Notes: generated by a model from the letters alone, not told the origin. A stretch of 39,368 bases of DNA from Streptomyces sp. SID9727 (GCF_010550605.1 NZ_JAAGNI010000313.1:1-39368); one strand, 5' to 3'; positions 1 through 7,073 are shown, counted from the first letter of the stretch. Numbers and translations are program-made.

Positions 1-1003
1 TGCCGTCGCTGCCCGCGTCGGTACGGGGCACGGCGCGGCCGGTGCCGTCGGACGGCTGCCGGGGTGCGGCGGTCTCGGCGGGGCCCGCACCCGACGCGGC
101 CTCGTCACCCCCCGGCCGGGACGCCCGCACCCGTACCGGTGGAGGAAGCTCACCGGCGAGGATCGCCGCCTCCAGGCGGCGCAGCTCCCGGCCCGGTTCG
201 AGCCCCAGCTCCTGGCCGAGGATCCGGCGCCCGTCCCGGAACGCCTCCAGCGCCTCCGCCTGCCGGCCGGACCAGTACAGGGCGCACATCAGCTGGCCCC
301 GCAGCCGTTCCCGCAACGGGTTCTCGTGCGTGAGGAGTTGCAGCTCACCGACCAGCCGGTCGTGCCGGCCGAGCTCCAGTTCCGACTGCATCCGCAGCTC
401 GACGGCGCTCAGCCGCTCCTCGTCGAGCCGGCGTGCCTTGTTGGCGAGCGGGGCGCTGTCCAGACCGGTCAGGCAGTGCCCCTGCCACAGTGCCACCGCG
501 GACTTCAGGAGCGCCACCGCCTTCTCGGACTCGCCCTCGTCGCGCTGCCGCCTGGCCATCGCGACCAGTCCGGTGAAGAGCAGCGAATCCACGTCCCCGG
601 TGTCCACGTGCAGGACGTATCCCGGCGGGCGGGTCGATATCGACACCGTGCTGTCCGCGCCGGCCAGCAGCTTCCGCAGCCGGGACACGCATATCTGCAC
701 CTGGGTGCGGGCGGTCTCCGGCGGATTGTCCTCCCAGATGAGGTCCACCAGGTAGTTCGTGCTGACGACCCGGTTCGCTTCGAGCAGCAACGCGGCGAGG
801 ATGACCTCCTGCCGCCCGGGCGGCACGCGCAGCGGACCGTCCTTGCCGCGCACCTGGAGCGGGCCCAGCAGCTGGAAGGGGGGCCCCACCGCGCCGGGGG
901 CATCCTGGACCGTGTGCGTCGTACCCTCGGCCACCGAGACCCCCAGCTCGTAAGCGCGTTGATACTCCGGGACCAACGTCGCCTCAGTTTTCACAATCCT
1001 CAC
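1..1003 (-). CDS. SARP/AfsR-type transcriptional activator (3' end outside window)
   Basis: Reading leftward from GTG at 1003 (alternative GTG at 994), about 334 codons run in one frame to the window edge, so the C-terminus is missing. The first ~42 residues are unremarkable. Roughly residues 43-120 form an OmpR-type winged helix (FQLLGPLQVRG, then QEVILAALLLEANRVVS, VDLIWEDNPPETARTQVQ and VSRLRKLL). Residues ~125-270 are a bacterial transcriptional activation domain (ALWQGHCLTGLD, ERLSAVELRMQSELELGRH, RLRGQLMCALYWSGRQAEAL, LGLEPGRELRRLE). This wHTH-BTAD order defines SARP regulators, which usually activate specialised-metabolite genes. Whether the protein stops shortly after or continues into an NB-ARC/TPR half as in AfsR cannot be seen. 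It is divergent from the SnoaL-like gene, and its target is unknown. Confidence 0.9.
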   Translation of the reverse strand, partial: MRIVKTEATLVPEYQRAYELGVSVAEGTTHTVQDAPGAVGPPFQLLGPLQVRGKDGPLRVPPGRQEVILAALLLEANRVVSTNYLVDLIWEDNPPETARTQVQICVSRLRKLLAGADSTVSISTRPPGYVLHVDTGDVDSLLFTGLVAMARRQRDEGESEKAVALLKSAVALWQGHCLTGLDSAPLANKARRLDEERLSAVELRMQSELELGRHDRLVGELQLLTHENPLRERLRGQLMCALYWSGRQAEALEAFRDGRRILGQELGLEPGRELRRLEAAILAGELPPPVRVRASRPGGDEAASGAGPAETAAPRQPSDGTGRAVPRTDAGSDG

Positions 1004-1041
1004 GCATCTGTCCATCCTGCGTGCTCAGCGTGACCGACCGG

Positions 1042-1059
1042 CGGATAGCGGCGCGATAG
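1042..1059. repeat. GATAG direct repeat with 11-bp period, possible SARP site
   Basis: GATAG occurs at 1044-1048 and again at 1055-1059, exactly 11 bp apart, in the intergenic region between the divergent SARP and SnoaL-like genes. SARPs are known to bind short direct repeats on one face of the helix with 11- or 22-bp spacing. Only two copies are visible, so autoregulation is inference. Confidence 0.3.
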
Positions 1060-1115
1060 GCGGGGGTTGGCGCGACCCGGAAGAGTGCCGGGCGAAGGAG
1101 AAAGGAGGCGTCCAC

Positions 1116-1514
1116 ATGCACACCGACGCCTGGACGAGCAGCGCCCCGTACGCGGGGGGCGACCTGGTCACCGCCGCGGGGGCCGACCACGTCCGTCTCG
1201 TCTACGAATACCTCGACGCCGGCGACCTCGACGGGTGCGCCTCGCTGCTGCACGACCGGATCGCCCTGGACCTGCCCGGCGCCCCTACGGCCCATGGCCG
1301 GATCGCGTTCCTGCACGCCCACCGCGACCACCTCGGGCCCCCGGCCCGCCACGTGATCGACCACGTCGTCGCGCACGCCCGGAACGTGGTGGCCGCGGGG
1401 CGCCGCTTCGGCCCGGGCGCCGATGACGCGTGCGTGCGCTTCGTGGACTTCTTCCGCATCGCCGAGGACGGCATGGTGGAGTCCTGCGTCCGCTACTACC
1501 ACGCGTTGCCCTGA
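1116..1514 (+). CDS. SnoaL-like / NTF2-fold protein
   Basis: A 132-residue protein. The segment VRLVYEYLDAGDLDGCASLLHDRIALDLPG followed by a HGRIAFLHAHRDHL helix and FVDFFRIAEDGMVESCVRYYH matches the cone-like alpha+beta NTF2/SnoaL fold, which includes small cyclases, isomerases and many proteins without known activity. Length is normal for one domain. AAGGAGG lies just upstream of the ATG. The stop overlaps the end of the convergent AraC gene by 19 bp. Its promoter region is shared with the SARP gene, which may control it. No substrate can be inferred, and a link to an aromatic polyketide pathway is not supported because no PKS genes are present. Confidence 0.75.
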   Translation: MHTDAWTSSAPYAGGDLVTAAGADHVRLVYEYLDAGDLDGCASLLHDRIALDLPGAPTAHGRIAFLHAHRDHLGPPARHVIDHVVAHARNVVAAGRRFGPGADDACVRFVDFFRIAEDGMVESCVRYYHALP

Positions 1515-2518
1515 CCGGCTCCGCCCGCCGAGCGCAGGGCGTCGGCGCGGTAGTCGCGCGGCGCCATCCCGTACGCCGCGCGGAAGGCCCGGCTGAACAC
1601 GGTCGCGTCGGTGAAGCCCCAACGGGCGGCGACGGCCTGGATGGGCTCCCGGCGCAGCTCGGGGCGGGCCAGGTCCGTGCGGCAGCCGTCGAGCCGGCGG
1701 CGGCGGATCATCGCGGCGACGCTCTCGGGCTGGTCGCGGAAGAGGGCGTGCAGGCTGCGCAACGACAGGTGGTGGCGGGCGGCGATGAGGCTGGGCGACA
1801 GTCCGGGATCCCCGATGTGACGGTCGATGAAGGCGCTGACCCGCCGCAGCAGGACGTGCGCCCGCAGCTCGGCGGGCGCCTCCACGGGGAAGGAGCCGAT
1901 CCGGTCGGCCAGACAGGAAGCCGCCAGGTCCACGGCCATCTCGCCGAGCACGCCGAGCTGTCGGGGTGTGCAGCCGGCCCCCGTGGCGGCGAGGTTCGTC
2001 AGGAAGCCGGCCAGAACCGCGCCCATCCCCGCGTCGCCCGGAACACACCGCGCGAGGATCCGGTCCACCCGCTGCGACGGCAACGGCATCCGGGCCTTCG
2101 GTATCTGGAGGACGAGCACCTCGACCTCGCGCCCGTCGGTCCCCGACCCCGACTCGTACGGACGCGAGGTGTCCCACAACGCCATTCCGCCGACGCCCAG
2201 TTCGGCCTCGCCGCCCTGCTGCGCGAACCACGCCGAACCGCGGGTCACCAGCGCCAGCTGGTACTGCTCCGGATCGCCTCTACGGATCAGCGCCGGGGTC
2301 CTGCGCGACCGCAGCGGCCCGTAGCTGAACCGCGCCAGCTGTACGGTGCCCAGGCCGAGCATCCCGCCCCGCGCGTCGAAGCGGCCCGGGTCCGCGGCGC
2401 GGAACTCCGTGGGCAGCAGGACGTCCGACACCACCTGCTCGAACCACTCGAACCGGTTGTCCGGCGCCATCTCGGCCGCCGCCATCTCCTGCCACACCGT
2501 CGGACACACCCCCGTCAC
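1496..2518 (-). CDS. AraC-family transcriptional regulator
   Basis: A 340-residue protein with an N-terminal ligand/cupin-like part of the AraC_binding_2 type (about residues 20-200; FSYGPLRSRRTPALIRRGDPEQYQ region) and a C-terminal double HTH (about 230-330). HTH landmarks are SPSLIAARHHLSLRSLHALF for the first motif and IQAVAARWGFTDATVFSRAF with YGMAPRDYRAD for the second. This is the architecture of AraC/XylS activators that sense a small molecule. The chosen GTG start has no strong Shine-Dalgarno; in-frame ATGs 12-17 codons downstream are alternatives. The gene lies 95 bp downstream of the metallophosphoesterase on the same strand and converges on the SnoaL-like gene. The effector is unknown. 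Confidence 0.85.
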   Translation of the reverse strand: MTGVCPTVWQEMAAAEMAPDNRFEWFEQVVSDVLLPTEFRAADPGRFDARGGMLGLGTVQLARFSYGPLRSRRTPALIRRGDPEQYQLALVTRGSAWFAQQGGEAELGVGGMALWDTSRPYESGSGTDGREVEVLVLQIPKARMPLPSQRVDRILARCVPGDAGMGAVLAGFLTNLAATGAGCTPRQLGVLGEMAVDLAASCLADRIGSFPVEAPAELRAHVLLRRVSAFIDRHIGDPGLSPSLIAARHHLSLRSLHALFRDQPESVAAMIRRRRLDGCRTDLARPELRREPIQAVAARWGFTDATVFSRAFRAAYGMAPRDYRADALRSAGGAGQGNAW

Positions 2519-2613
2519 GCCTGCTCAGCCGGCGGAGGACGTCGGTCTCCGGCCGAGTGCAGTCTGCTGGACCGGCCGAGACGGCGACAAGCGGCACCAC
2601 GGCCCACCGCAGG

Positions 2614-3843
2614 TCAGGAAGCGGTGGTTCCGGCCGGTCCGTCCGGGGAGCGCAGCACCAGCAGGGTGATCTCACTGGGCGCGAAGACACGGAACGGCGG
2701 GCCCCAGAAGCCGGTGCCCCGGCTGGTGTACAGCTGTGTGCGGTCGCCGTGGCTGCTCAGCCCGGCGACGGCCGGCTGGTCGAGGCGGACCAGGTAGTGG
2801 AACGGCCAGATCTGGCCGCCGTGGGTGTGGCCCGACAGCTGGAGATCGACGCCGCCCTCGGCGGCCCGGTCGATGAACTTCGGCTGGTGGGCCAGGAGCA
2901 GGACCGGCAGGTCCGGATCGGCGCCGTCCAGCGCCCCGGCGAGGTGCGCGCGGTGACCGGCCAGGCCCGAGGACTCGGCGGTGACGTCGTCCACACCGGC
3001 GACCACGAGGGTGTCGCCGCCGCGTTCGAGCAGCACATGGCGGTTGCGCAGCGGCTGCCAGCCCAGCTCGTCCATCAGGTCCACCCAGCCCTGGGCCTCG
3101 CTGTAGTACTCGTGGTTCCCGGTGACGTAGACGCGGGCGTGGGCGGCGCGCACCGTGCCGAGCGGCGCGGCCTGGGAGCGGCGGCGCTCGGCGGTGCCGT
3201 CCGCGATGTCACCGGTGTGGCAGACCAGGTCCGCCTCCAGCGCGTCGACCTCCGCGCACACCCGCTCCGACCAGCGGACCCGGTCCAGCGGCCCGTAGTG
3301 CGTGTCGGTGATGAGGACCACCCGTGTGCCGTCCAGGCCGGGCCCGAGGCGCGGCAGCCGCACCTCGACCCGGCGCACCCTCGGCACCCGGCGCGCCTCG
3401 GCGTAACCCCAGCCGAGCAGGAGGGCGGCGGCCGCGAGCACCGACCAGGTGACGATCCTGGCCCGGTCCTGCCCGTCACCGGCTCCGGCCGCCGTCAGGG
3501 CGAGCCGCAGCAGCACACCGAGCAGCACGGACCAGGTGAACAGCACCCAGACGGACCCGAGCAGGCTGTCCCCGACGATCGCCGCCCGGTCCTGCTGCCG
3601 CCTGCCGTGTCCCCGCATCATCGCGACCGGCATGGTGACGAGACCGAGTCCGAAGAGACAGGTGCCGCCCACGGTGACGGGGAGCGGCCAGTGCTGCCCG
3701 GCGTACAGCAGCACCCAGCACGGCACGGCCCACAGCAGGACCGGGGCGACCAGGGGGATGTAACGCATCAGGCGCCGTACCCGGCTCGGCGGCCCTGCCG
3801 CCGCCTTGCCGTCCGCGGACGGGGCCTCGCTGGTGTCGGTCAC
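2614..3843 (-). CDS. membrane-anchored metallophosphoesterase
   Basis: A calcineurin-like phosphoesterase of 409 residues when started at the GTG at 3843, which is preceded by GAGGAGGGG; the open frame extends further upstream without a good start. The N-terminal ~170 residues contain about four hydrophobic segments (IPLVAPVLLWAVPCWVLLYA; VTVGGTCLFGLGLVTMPVAM; SVWVLFTWSVLLGVLL; WSVLAAAALLLGWGY). The catalytic domain has all metal motifs in order: DTHYG, HTGDIADG, VTGNHEYY, LLAHQPKF and SGHTHGGQIWP. The layout resembles YkuE/YaeI-type enzymes, some of which act on phospholipid precursors such as UDP-diacylglucosamine. The substrate here is not known. The domain probably faces outside or the periplasm-like zone. 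Confidence 0.88.
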   Translation of the reverse strand: MTDTSEAPSADGKAAAGPPSRVRRLMRYIPLVAPVLLWAVPCWVLLYAGQHWPLPVTVGGTCLFGLGLVTMPVAMMRGHGRRQQDRAAIVGDSLLGSVWVLFTWSVLLGVLLRLALTAAGAGDGQDRARIVTWSVLAAAALLLGWGYAEARRVPRVRRVEVRLPRLGPGLDGTRVVLITDTHYGPLDRVRWSERVCAEVDALEADLVCHTGDIADGTAERRRSQAAPLGTVRAAHARVYVTGNHEYYSEAQGWVDLMDELGWQPLRNRHVLLERGGDTLVVAGVDDVTAESSGLAGHRAHLAGALDGADPDLPVLLLAHQPKFIDRAAEGGVDLQLSGHTHGGQIWPFHYLVRLDQPAVAGLSSHGDRTQLYTSRGTGFWGPPFRVFAPSEITLLVLRSPDGPAGTTAS

Positions 3844-3938
3844 GTTTCCCCTCCTCGGGCGGCCGGAATGCCGCCGGGCACTGTACCCGGTCGCCCCCGA
3901 GGGCCGGATACGGTCACCACGGCCCGGCGGCCGGAGGG

Positions 3939-4403
3939 TCAGCCGGCGGCGGCGATCCAGGCGTCCAGCTGCTCGCGGGTGGTCGTGGGGTCCGCGATCA
4001 GTCCGGCGAGTGCGTCGTCGGCGTGATGGCGGGTCGAGACCGCCGGACAGCGCCGGCACGCCTCGACACCGCTCTGCGTCCACCACTGGCACCTCGTCCG
4101 CAGATGGCAGCGCGGCACGGCCGCCTCGACCGCCCTCGGCGCGGCGGCGACCACCCGCTCCACGAGGGCGCAGTCGTCGCCCCGCCGGTTGGCGCAGCCG
4201 CTGACGCAGTGCGAGGCGAACCGCAGGATGCGCCGGGGGTCGATGCCCTCGGGCACGTCGCCCAGCACCTGGGAGGCGGGCACCGGGTCGGCCAGATAGG
4301 CGACCCGGCCCTCCGGCCCGGACCGCACACCCAGGACGACCGCCTCGGGCGCGTGCGCGTCACCGCTGGGACACCAGCTCGTCGGGGACTCGTCCTCGTC
4401 CAC
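3939..4403 (-). CDS. cysteine-rich protein of unknown function
   Basis: A 154-residue protein starting at GTG 4403, with GGAGGG about 9 nt upstream. I do not recognise the family. It has no signal peptide or membrane segment. Nine cysteines are present, most in a central cluster: HCVSGCANRRGDDC, then RCHLRTRC and ACRRCPAVSTRHH, with conserved-looking histidines between them. The spacing (C-x3-C-x6-C and C-x5-C-x8-C-x2-C) suggests a bound metal or an iron-sulfur cluster, but this is inference. The gene sits on the minus strand between the small secreted protein and the metallophosphoesterase, with gaps of 18 and 95 bp, so the three may share a transcript. Confidence 0.6.
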   Translation of the reverse strand: MDEDESPTSWCPSGDAHAPEAVVLGVRSGPEGRVAYLADPVPASQVLGDVPEGIDPRRILRFASHCVSGCANRRGDDCALVERVVAAAPRAVEAAVPRCHLRTRCQWWTQSGVEACRRCPAVSTRHHADDALAGLIADPTTTREQLDAWIAAAG

Positions 4404-4421
4404 GGTCCTCGGCCCTCCGTG

Positions 4422-4661
4422 TCAGCAGGCGGCGCGGGAGGCCGCGCTGTTCTGGCTGATGTAGCCGGTCGGGTCGATGCCCAGGGCCGCGCCGGACTCC
4501 TGATCGGCGGCCTGCCGGATGCTCGCCTTCAGCTGTTCCAGCGAGGTGACGCGCTCGACGGGGGCGGCGGTGGCCGTGGCCGATCCGGCCACCAGGACAC
4601 CGGCGGCGACGAGGGCCACGGCGGCGGTGGCCGCCGCCGTCCGGGACGAGTTCTTCTTCAT
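4422..4661 (-). CDS. small secreted protein
   Basis: A 79-residue protein started at ATG 4661 (MKKNSSRTA...) because GGGAG precedes it at normal spacing; an in-frame ATG 8 codons upstream lacks this. Residues 1-33 form a classic Sec signal peptide: KK, then AVALVAAGVLVAGSATA and a TATAAP cleavage region. The mature part of about 45 residues is hydrophilic (VERVTSLEQLKASIRQAADQ) and ends in a lone C-terminal cysteine. No known domain is recognised. It may be an extracellular or wall-associated small protein. The codon pattern fits a genuine streptomycete gene. Confidence 0.6.
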   Translation of the reverse strand: MKKNSSRTAAATAAVALVAAGVLVAGSATATAAPVERVTSLEQLKASIRQAADQESGAALGIDPTGYISQNSAASRAAC

Positions 4662-4789
4662 GGGGACTCCCTTGGCTGCGGACATGGTCCGGCCGCTCGG
4701 ATGCGGCCCGCCACATGCGCGGCACGCTAAGGGCTGTCCCGTGCGCCGGGCGGCAGTCGCTGCGGCGGTCGACCGGCAGCCGCCGGCCC

Positions 4790-4999
4790 CTACCCCCGCG
4801 AGAGGGCGACCGCGGCCCGGGACGGGGCGGGGGAGGGCGAGGAGGTCAGGCGCAGGCCGACCTCGATCAGGGTCCAGCCGAGACGGGTGCGCAGTGCGCG
4901 GGGGGCCCGGGCGGATGCGGCGAGGCGGTACACGTCTGCCTCGGCGCGGAGTTCGGCGGTGCGGGCGTGGTGCACGGCGAGGTGGGCGTGGGGATGCAT
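4790..4999 (-). CDS. small conserved-looking protein, downstream of ArsR-like gene
   Basis: A 69-residue protein starting MHPHAHLAVHHARTAELRAEADVYRLA, followed by a basic helix (RAPRALRTRLGWTLIEVGLRLT). Start ATG 4999 was chosen because AAGGAG sits 8 nt upstream, directly after the stop of the ArsR-like regulator (13 bp away). The two are therefore almost certainly cotranscribed and coupled. No enzymatic motif is visible. The amphipathic helices suggest a small membrane-associated or partner protein of the regulator, which is inference. Confidence 0.55.
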   Translation of the reverse strand: MHPHAHLAVHHARTAELRAEADVYRLAASARAPRALRTRLGWTLIEVGLRLTSSPSPAPSRAAVALSRG

Positions 5000-5012
5000 C
5001 GGTGGGTCTCCT

Positions 5013-5597
5013 TTACTCGGTGGTGAGGGGGAAGGCATGGGTGTGGAGGCGTACGCGGGTGCTGTCGTCCCCGGCCTCGTCGGTGATCCGGTCGCGGTAC
5101 TCGTCGATGAGCGCGTGCATCTTTCCGATGAGCTCGCCGGCGAGTTCGGGCGTCAGCCGCAGGGTCGCGCTGCTCATGTCCCAGGTGCGCTGCCACTCCT
5201 CGGGCCAGGCGTTCCGGTCGCCGAGCCAGGTCGACAGGTCCCGGGCCTGGGTGTGCGCGACCTCGTGCAGGTACATCTCGGCGGCCCCGCGCACCTCCGG
5301 GCTGGAGTGGTTGAGCAGGGAGTCGTCGAAGGTCAGCCCCTGACTCGCCGCCTGCCACCAGCGCTCCCGCCCCTTGCCGTGCTCGGGGGCGTCCTTGATG
5401 AAGCCGTGTGCCGCGAGCTGGCGCAGGTGGTAGCTGGTGGCGCCGCTCGACTCGCCCAGTTTCGCGGCGAGTTGGGATGCGGTGGCCGGTCCGTCGAAGC
5501 GCAGCGCGTCCAGCAGCCGCATGCGCAGCGGGTGGGCGAGCCCACGCAGCGAGCGGGCGTCGAGCGTGCGGGTCAGTCCGTCGGGCTGTTCTTCCAT
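5013..5597 (-). CDS. ArsR-like winged-helix transcriptional regulator
   Basis: A 194-residue protein from ATG 5597, preceded by TTGGAG at 6 nt; the longer open frame upstream would run through the operator array. Residues ~10-85 form a winged HTH of the ArsR/HTH_20 type (SLRGLAHPLRMRLLDALRFDGPATASQLAAKLGESSGATSYHLR QLAAHGFI, split here for length). The C-terminal ~100 residues (ERWWQAASQGL..., EEWQRTWDMSSATLRL, ELIGKMHALIDEY) are the effector or dimer region common in streptomycete members. No metal-binding Cys box is visible, so it is unlikely to be a true arsenic sensor. It is likely a repressor, probably acting on its own promoter (see 5614-5659). Confidence 0.85.
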   Translation of the reverse strand: MEEQPDGLTRTLDARSLRGLAHPLRMRLLDALRFDGPATASQLAAKLGESSGATSYHLRQLAAHGFIKDAPEHGKGRERWWQAASQGLTFDDSLLNHSSPEVRGAAEMYLHEVAHTQARDLSTWLGDRNAWPEEWQRTWDMSSATLRLTPELAGELIGKMHALIDEYRDRITDEAGDDSTRVRLHTHAFPLTTE

Positions 5598-5613
5598 GGC
5601 TCCAAGGTAGCCA

Positions 5614-5659
5614 TGCAAAGACTCGGTTGCAAGCACTTCTTTGCAACTAGTTCTTTGCA
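5614..5659. promoter_or_regulatory. operator array: four TGCA cores at exact 14-bp spacing
   Basis: TGCA begins at 5614, 5628, 5642 and 5656. On the minus strand the first two complete units read TGCAAAGAACTAGT and TGCAAAGAAGTGCT, followed by TGCAACCGAGTCTT and a final TGCA next to the ribosome binding site of the ArsR-like gene. Such regular half-sites just upstream of a winged-helix gene are best explained as an autoregulatory operator. The regulator-operator match is inference. Confidence 0.6.
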
Positions 5660-6329
5660 GCCTCTGCTCCGTGCCGCCCGATCGCCCGATCCGCCGGTTG
5701 CCCTGTGGGCCGGACAGGTCGGTGAGCCGAGCCGGGGCGATCGTTTCTTGCCGATCTCTCCGCCGCCGGCTGCAGTGGTCTGCCCGGGCGTGCCGGGAGC
5801 GTTACGGTAAGTGATCAGTATGCCGCGTGTTCCCTCGGATGGCGCTACTTTGAGTAGCCGATTTCTGCATTCTCGTCCCCCCTTTGGAAAGGGTGGTTAA
5901 GCAATCTTGCGGGATGTGTTTCGGCCATCTAGGGCTCGCAAGGTTGTGCGAAGATCTTCGGAGATGCGAGTCTCTTGATCGAAAGAAAACCGGGGGCGCG
6001 ACACAATCCAACGCCGCGTTTTCCCACAGGGGACGGGAGTGGAGTCTTGGGTGTCGTGCCGTACATCGCACCGCCGAACGGTGCGGTAGTTGACATGCGA
6101 CGCAGTCGACGCGTCCTTGCCTGCCCGGTGGTGCTCGCATCCGGTGTGAGCTCGGCATGAGCTGCATTCCGCCCCCGACGCGCATCGGCGGGCCGGCCGC
6201 AGAACGTCCGTGAATTCCGCTTCGGCTGCACGCTCGATCATCCGACGGATCGAATAGAGCGCACCTGGGGCCGCCTCATGTGAGGTGTCGGGAACGTGTT
6301 CTTGGGGCGTCATTTCCGTTGCCTTCCTC
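5660..6329. other. gene-poor, lower-GC stretch
   Basis: About 670 bp without a convincing gene. GC is locally low (about 53% by hand count over 5881-5940, far below the neighbours). On the minus strand an open frame runs from 6376 to 5897; its start reads MGSEHHLICDGIGSP, which belongs to the transposase remnant. An internal ATG at 6313, with GGAGGAAGG about 8-12 nt upstream, would give 138 residues with no recognisable domain. A perfect 12-bp palindrome, CGAAGATCTTCG, lies at 5949-5960. The composition points to acquired and decaying DNA. Confidence 0.45.
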
Positions 6330-6730
6330 CGGGGGCTACCGATTCCGTCACAGATCAGGTGGTGTTCGCTGCCCATTTACGTCGGTCGACCGGTGAGAGA
6401 CCGGTGTCGGCCGCCCCTGTCTCACGCGACCGTGGGAGCCGTCCACGCACGCCCGGTACCAGTCCGGTTCGCCGGCCGCCTTCAGCTCGGCGAGCCGGAT
6501 GCGGCGCTGGTCGCAGTCTCCAGCCTGTTGCCGGCGTCGAGGACGCCGCCGGCAGATCTGCCCGAAGGTGCACCACGGCCGCAGGCGCAGGGGTGGTTCG
6601 GTGGGCACGTACAAGGTCCTGCGGACACAGCCGGTCCGCCACCAGCCGCGGCCTCGGCGCCTCCTCGGACCAGAGCGACAGCAGCGGCTCCCTCAGCGCA
6701 CACGTCGTCCAGGCTCCACGGCCGAGTCCT
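6330..6730 (-). pseudogene. decayed IS5-type transposase
   Basis: Three minus-strand frames carry consecutive pieces of one transposase. One frame has RRQQAGDCDQRRIRLAELKA followed by AGEPDWYRACVDGSH (ending ~6432). A second has ETGAADTGLSPVDRRK (6423-6376). A third has MGSEHHLICDGIGSP (from 6376). Together they match the well-known IS5-family pattern LLAELNAAGxLDWSRACVDGSH...KGGxxTGPSPVDRRKxGSKHHLICDGxGTP. At least two frameshifts, near 6425 and 6377, break it. A possible N-terminal piece (RPWSLDD) is near 6724. The catalytic C-terminal part beyond GTP is lost or unrecognisable. It marks an old insertion just upstream of the lasso cluster. Confidence 0.75.
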
Positions 6731-6874
6731 CACTCCGCAAACGGCCGCCCTACCGGTCACGCCGGAGCAGAGCGCTCCGACGAGCTCGTGTCACGCGCCG
6801 CTTGCGCGGTGACGCGCGTGGACCTCGGACCTGCCTGGACGCCCGGCGCATGGGCCGGGCAACAACTTCGGACT

Positions 6875-6910
6875 CCGGGCGGTTCACGCCCGGTGGCCCC
6901 ACACGGGGCC
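6875..6910 (+). promoter_or_regulatory. two tandem hairpins in leader of the lasso precursor gene
   Basis: Stem 1 is CCGGGCG (6875-6881) with CGCCCGG (6887-6893) around a 5-nt loop. Stem 2 is GGCCCC (6895-6900) with GGGGCC (6905-6910) around a 4-nt loop. Both stems are perfect and lie immediately before the AAGGAG of the precursor gene. A weaker GTCAC/GTGAC pair is at 6790-6813. They could stabilise or attenuate the leader RNA; no clear -35/-10 was found. Confidence 0.4.
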
Positions 6911-6929
6911 CGTATGGAAGGAGAACACG

Positions 6930-7073
6930 ATGGAGAACCAGCAGCAGCGCGAGGAGTCGTCGGTGCAGCAGGGCTACGAGCCGCCCGCGCTGACGGCCGT
7001 CGGGGAGTTTTCGGAGGACACGCTCGGCTTCGGCAGCGACCACTCCGACGTCCTCGGCAAGCAGGGCTGGTAA
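6930..7073 (+). CDS. lasso peptide precursor (A protein)
   Basis: A 47-residue ORF from ATG 6930 with AAGGAG 7 nt upstream. The leader (residues 1-32) has the exact motif recognised by the RRE protein: Y16-x-x-P19-x-L21-x-x-x-G25-x-F27. Thr31 occupies the conserved -2 position before cleavage after Leu32. The predicted core is GFGSDHSDVLGKQGW (nt 7026-7070). Gly1 and Asp8 of the core can form the 8-residue macrolactam ring of a class II lasso peptide. There are no cysteines. The GFGS start, Asp8, Gly11 and 15-residue length resemble sungsanpin and chaxapeptin, but residues 5-7, 9-10 and 12-15 largely differ. C, B1 and B2 genes follow at once. A Leu1-Asp9 ring is the less likely alternative. 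Product and activity are inferred. Confidence 0.9.
   Translation: MENQQQREESSVQQGYEPPALTAVGEFSEDTLGFGSDHSDVLGKQGW

Noticed and set aside
1116..1514. SnoaL-like gene next to a SARP as a remnant of a type II polyketide cluster
   Set aside because: No ketosynthase, ACP, cyclase or tailoring genes are in the window; the SnoaL fold alone does not support it.
5949..5960. CGAAGATCTTCG palindrome as an attachment or integration site
   Set aside because: No integrase, tRNA or direct repeats nearby; a single 12-bp palindrome is insufficient.
5897..6313. 138-residue minus-strand ORF with a purine-rich upstream site
   Set aside because: Its longer version begins with the transposase fragment GSEHHLICDG, codon usage is unlike the neighbours, and no domain is recognisable; treated as decayed DNA.
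6930..7073. Lanthipeptide or thiopeptide precursor instead of lasso
   Set aside because: No Cys in the core, no LanM/LanB-like or cyclodehydratase genes, and the following genes are lasso C, B1 and B2.
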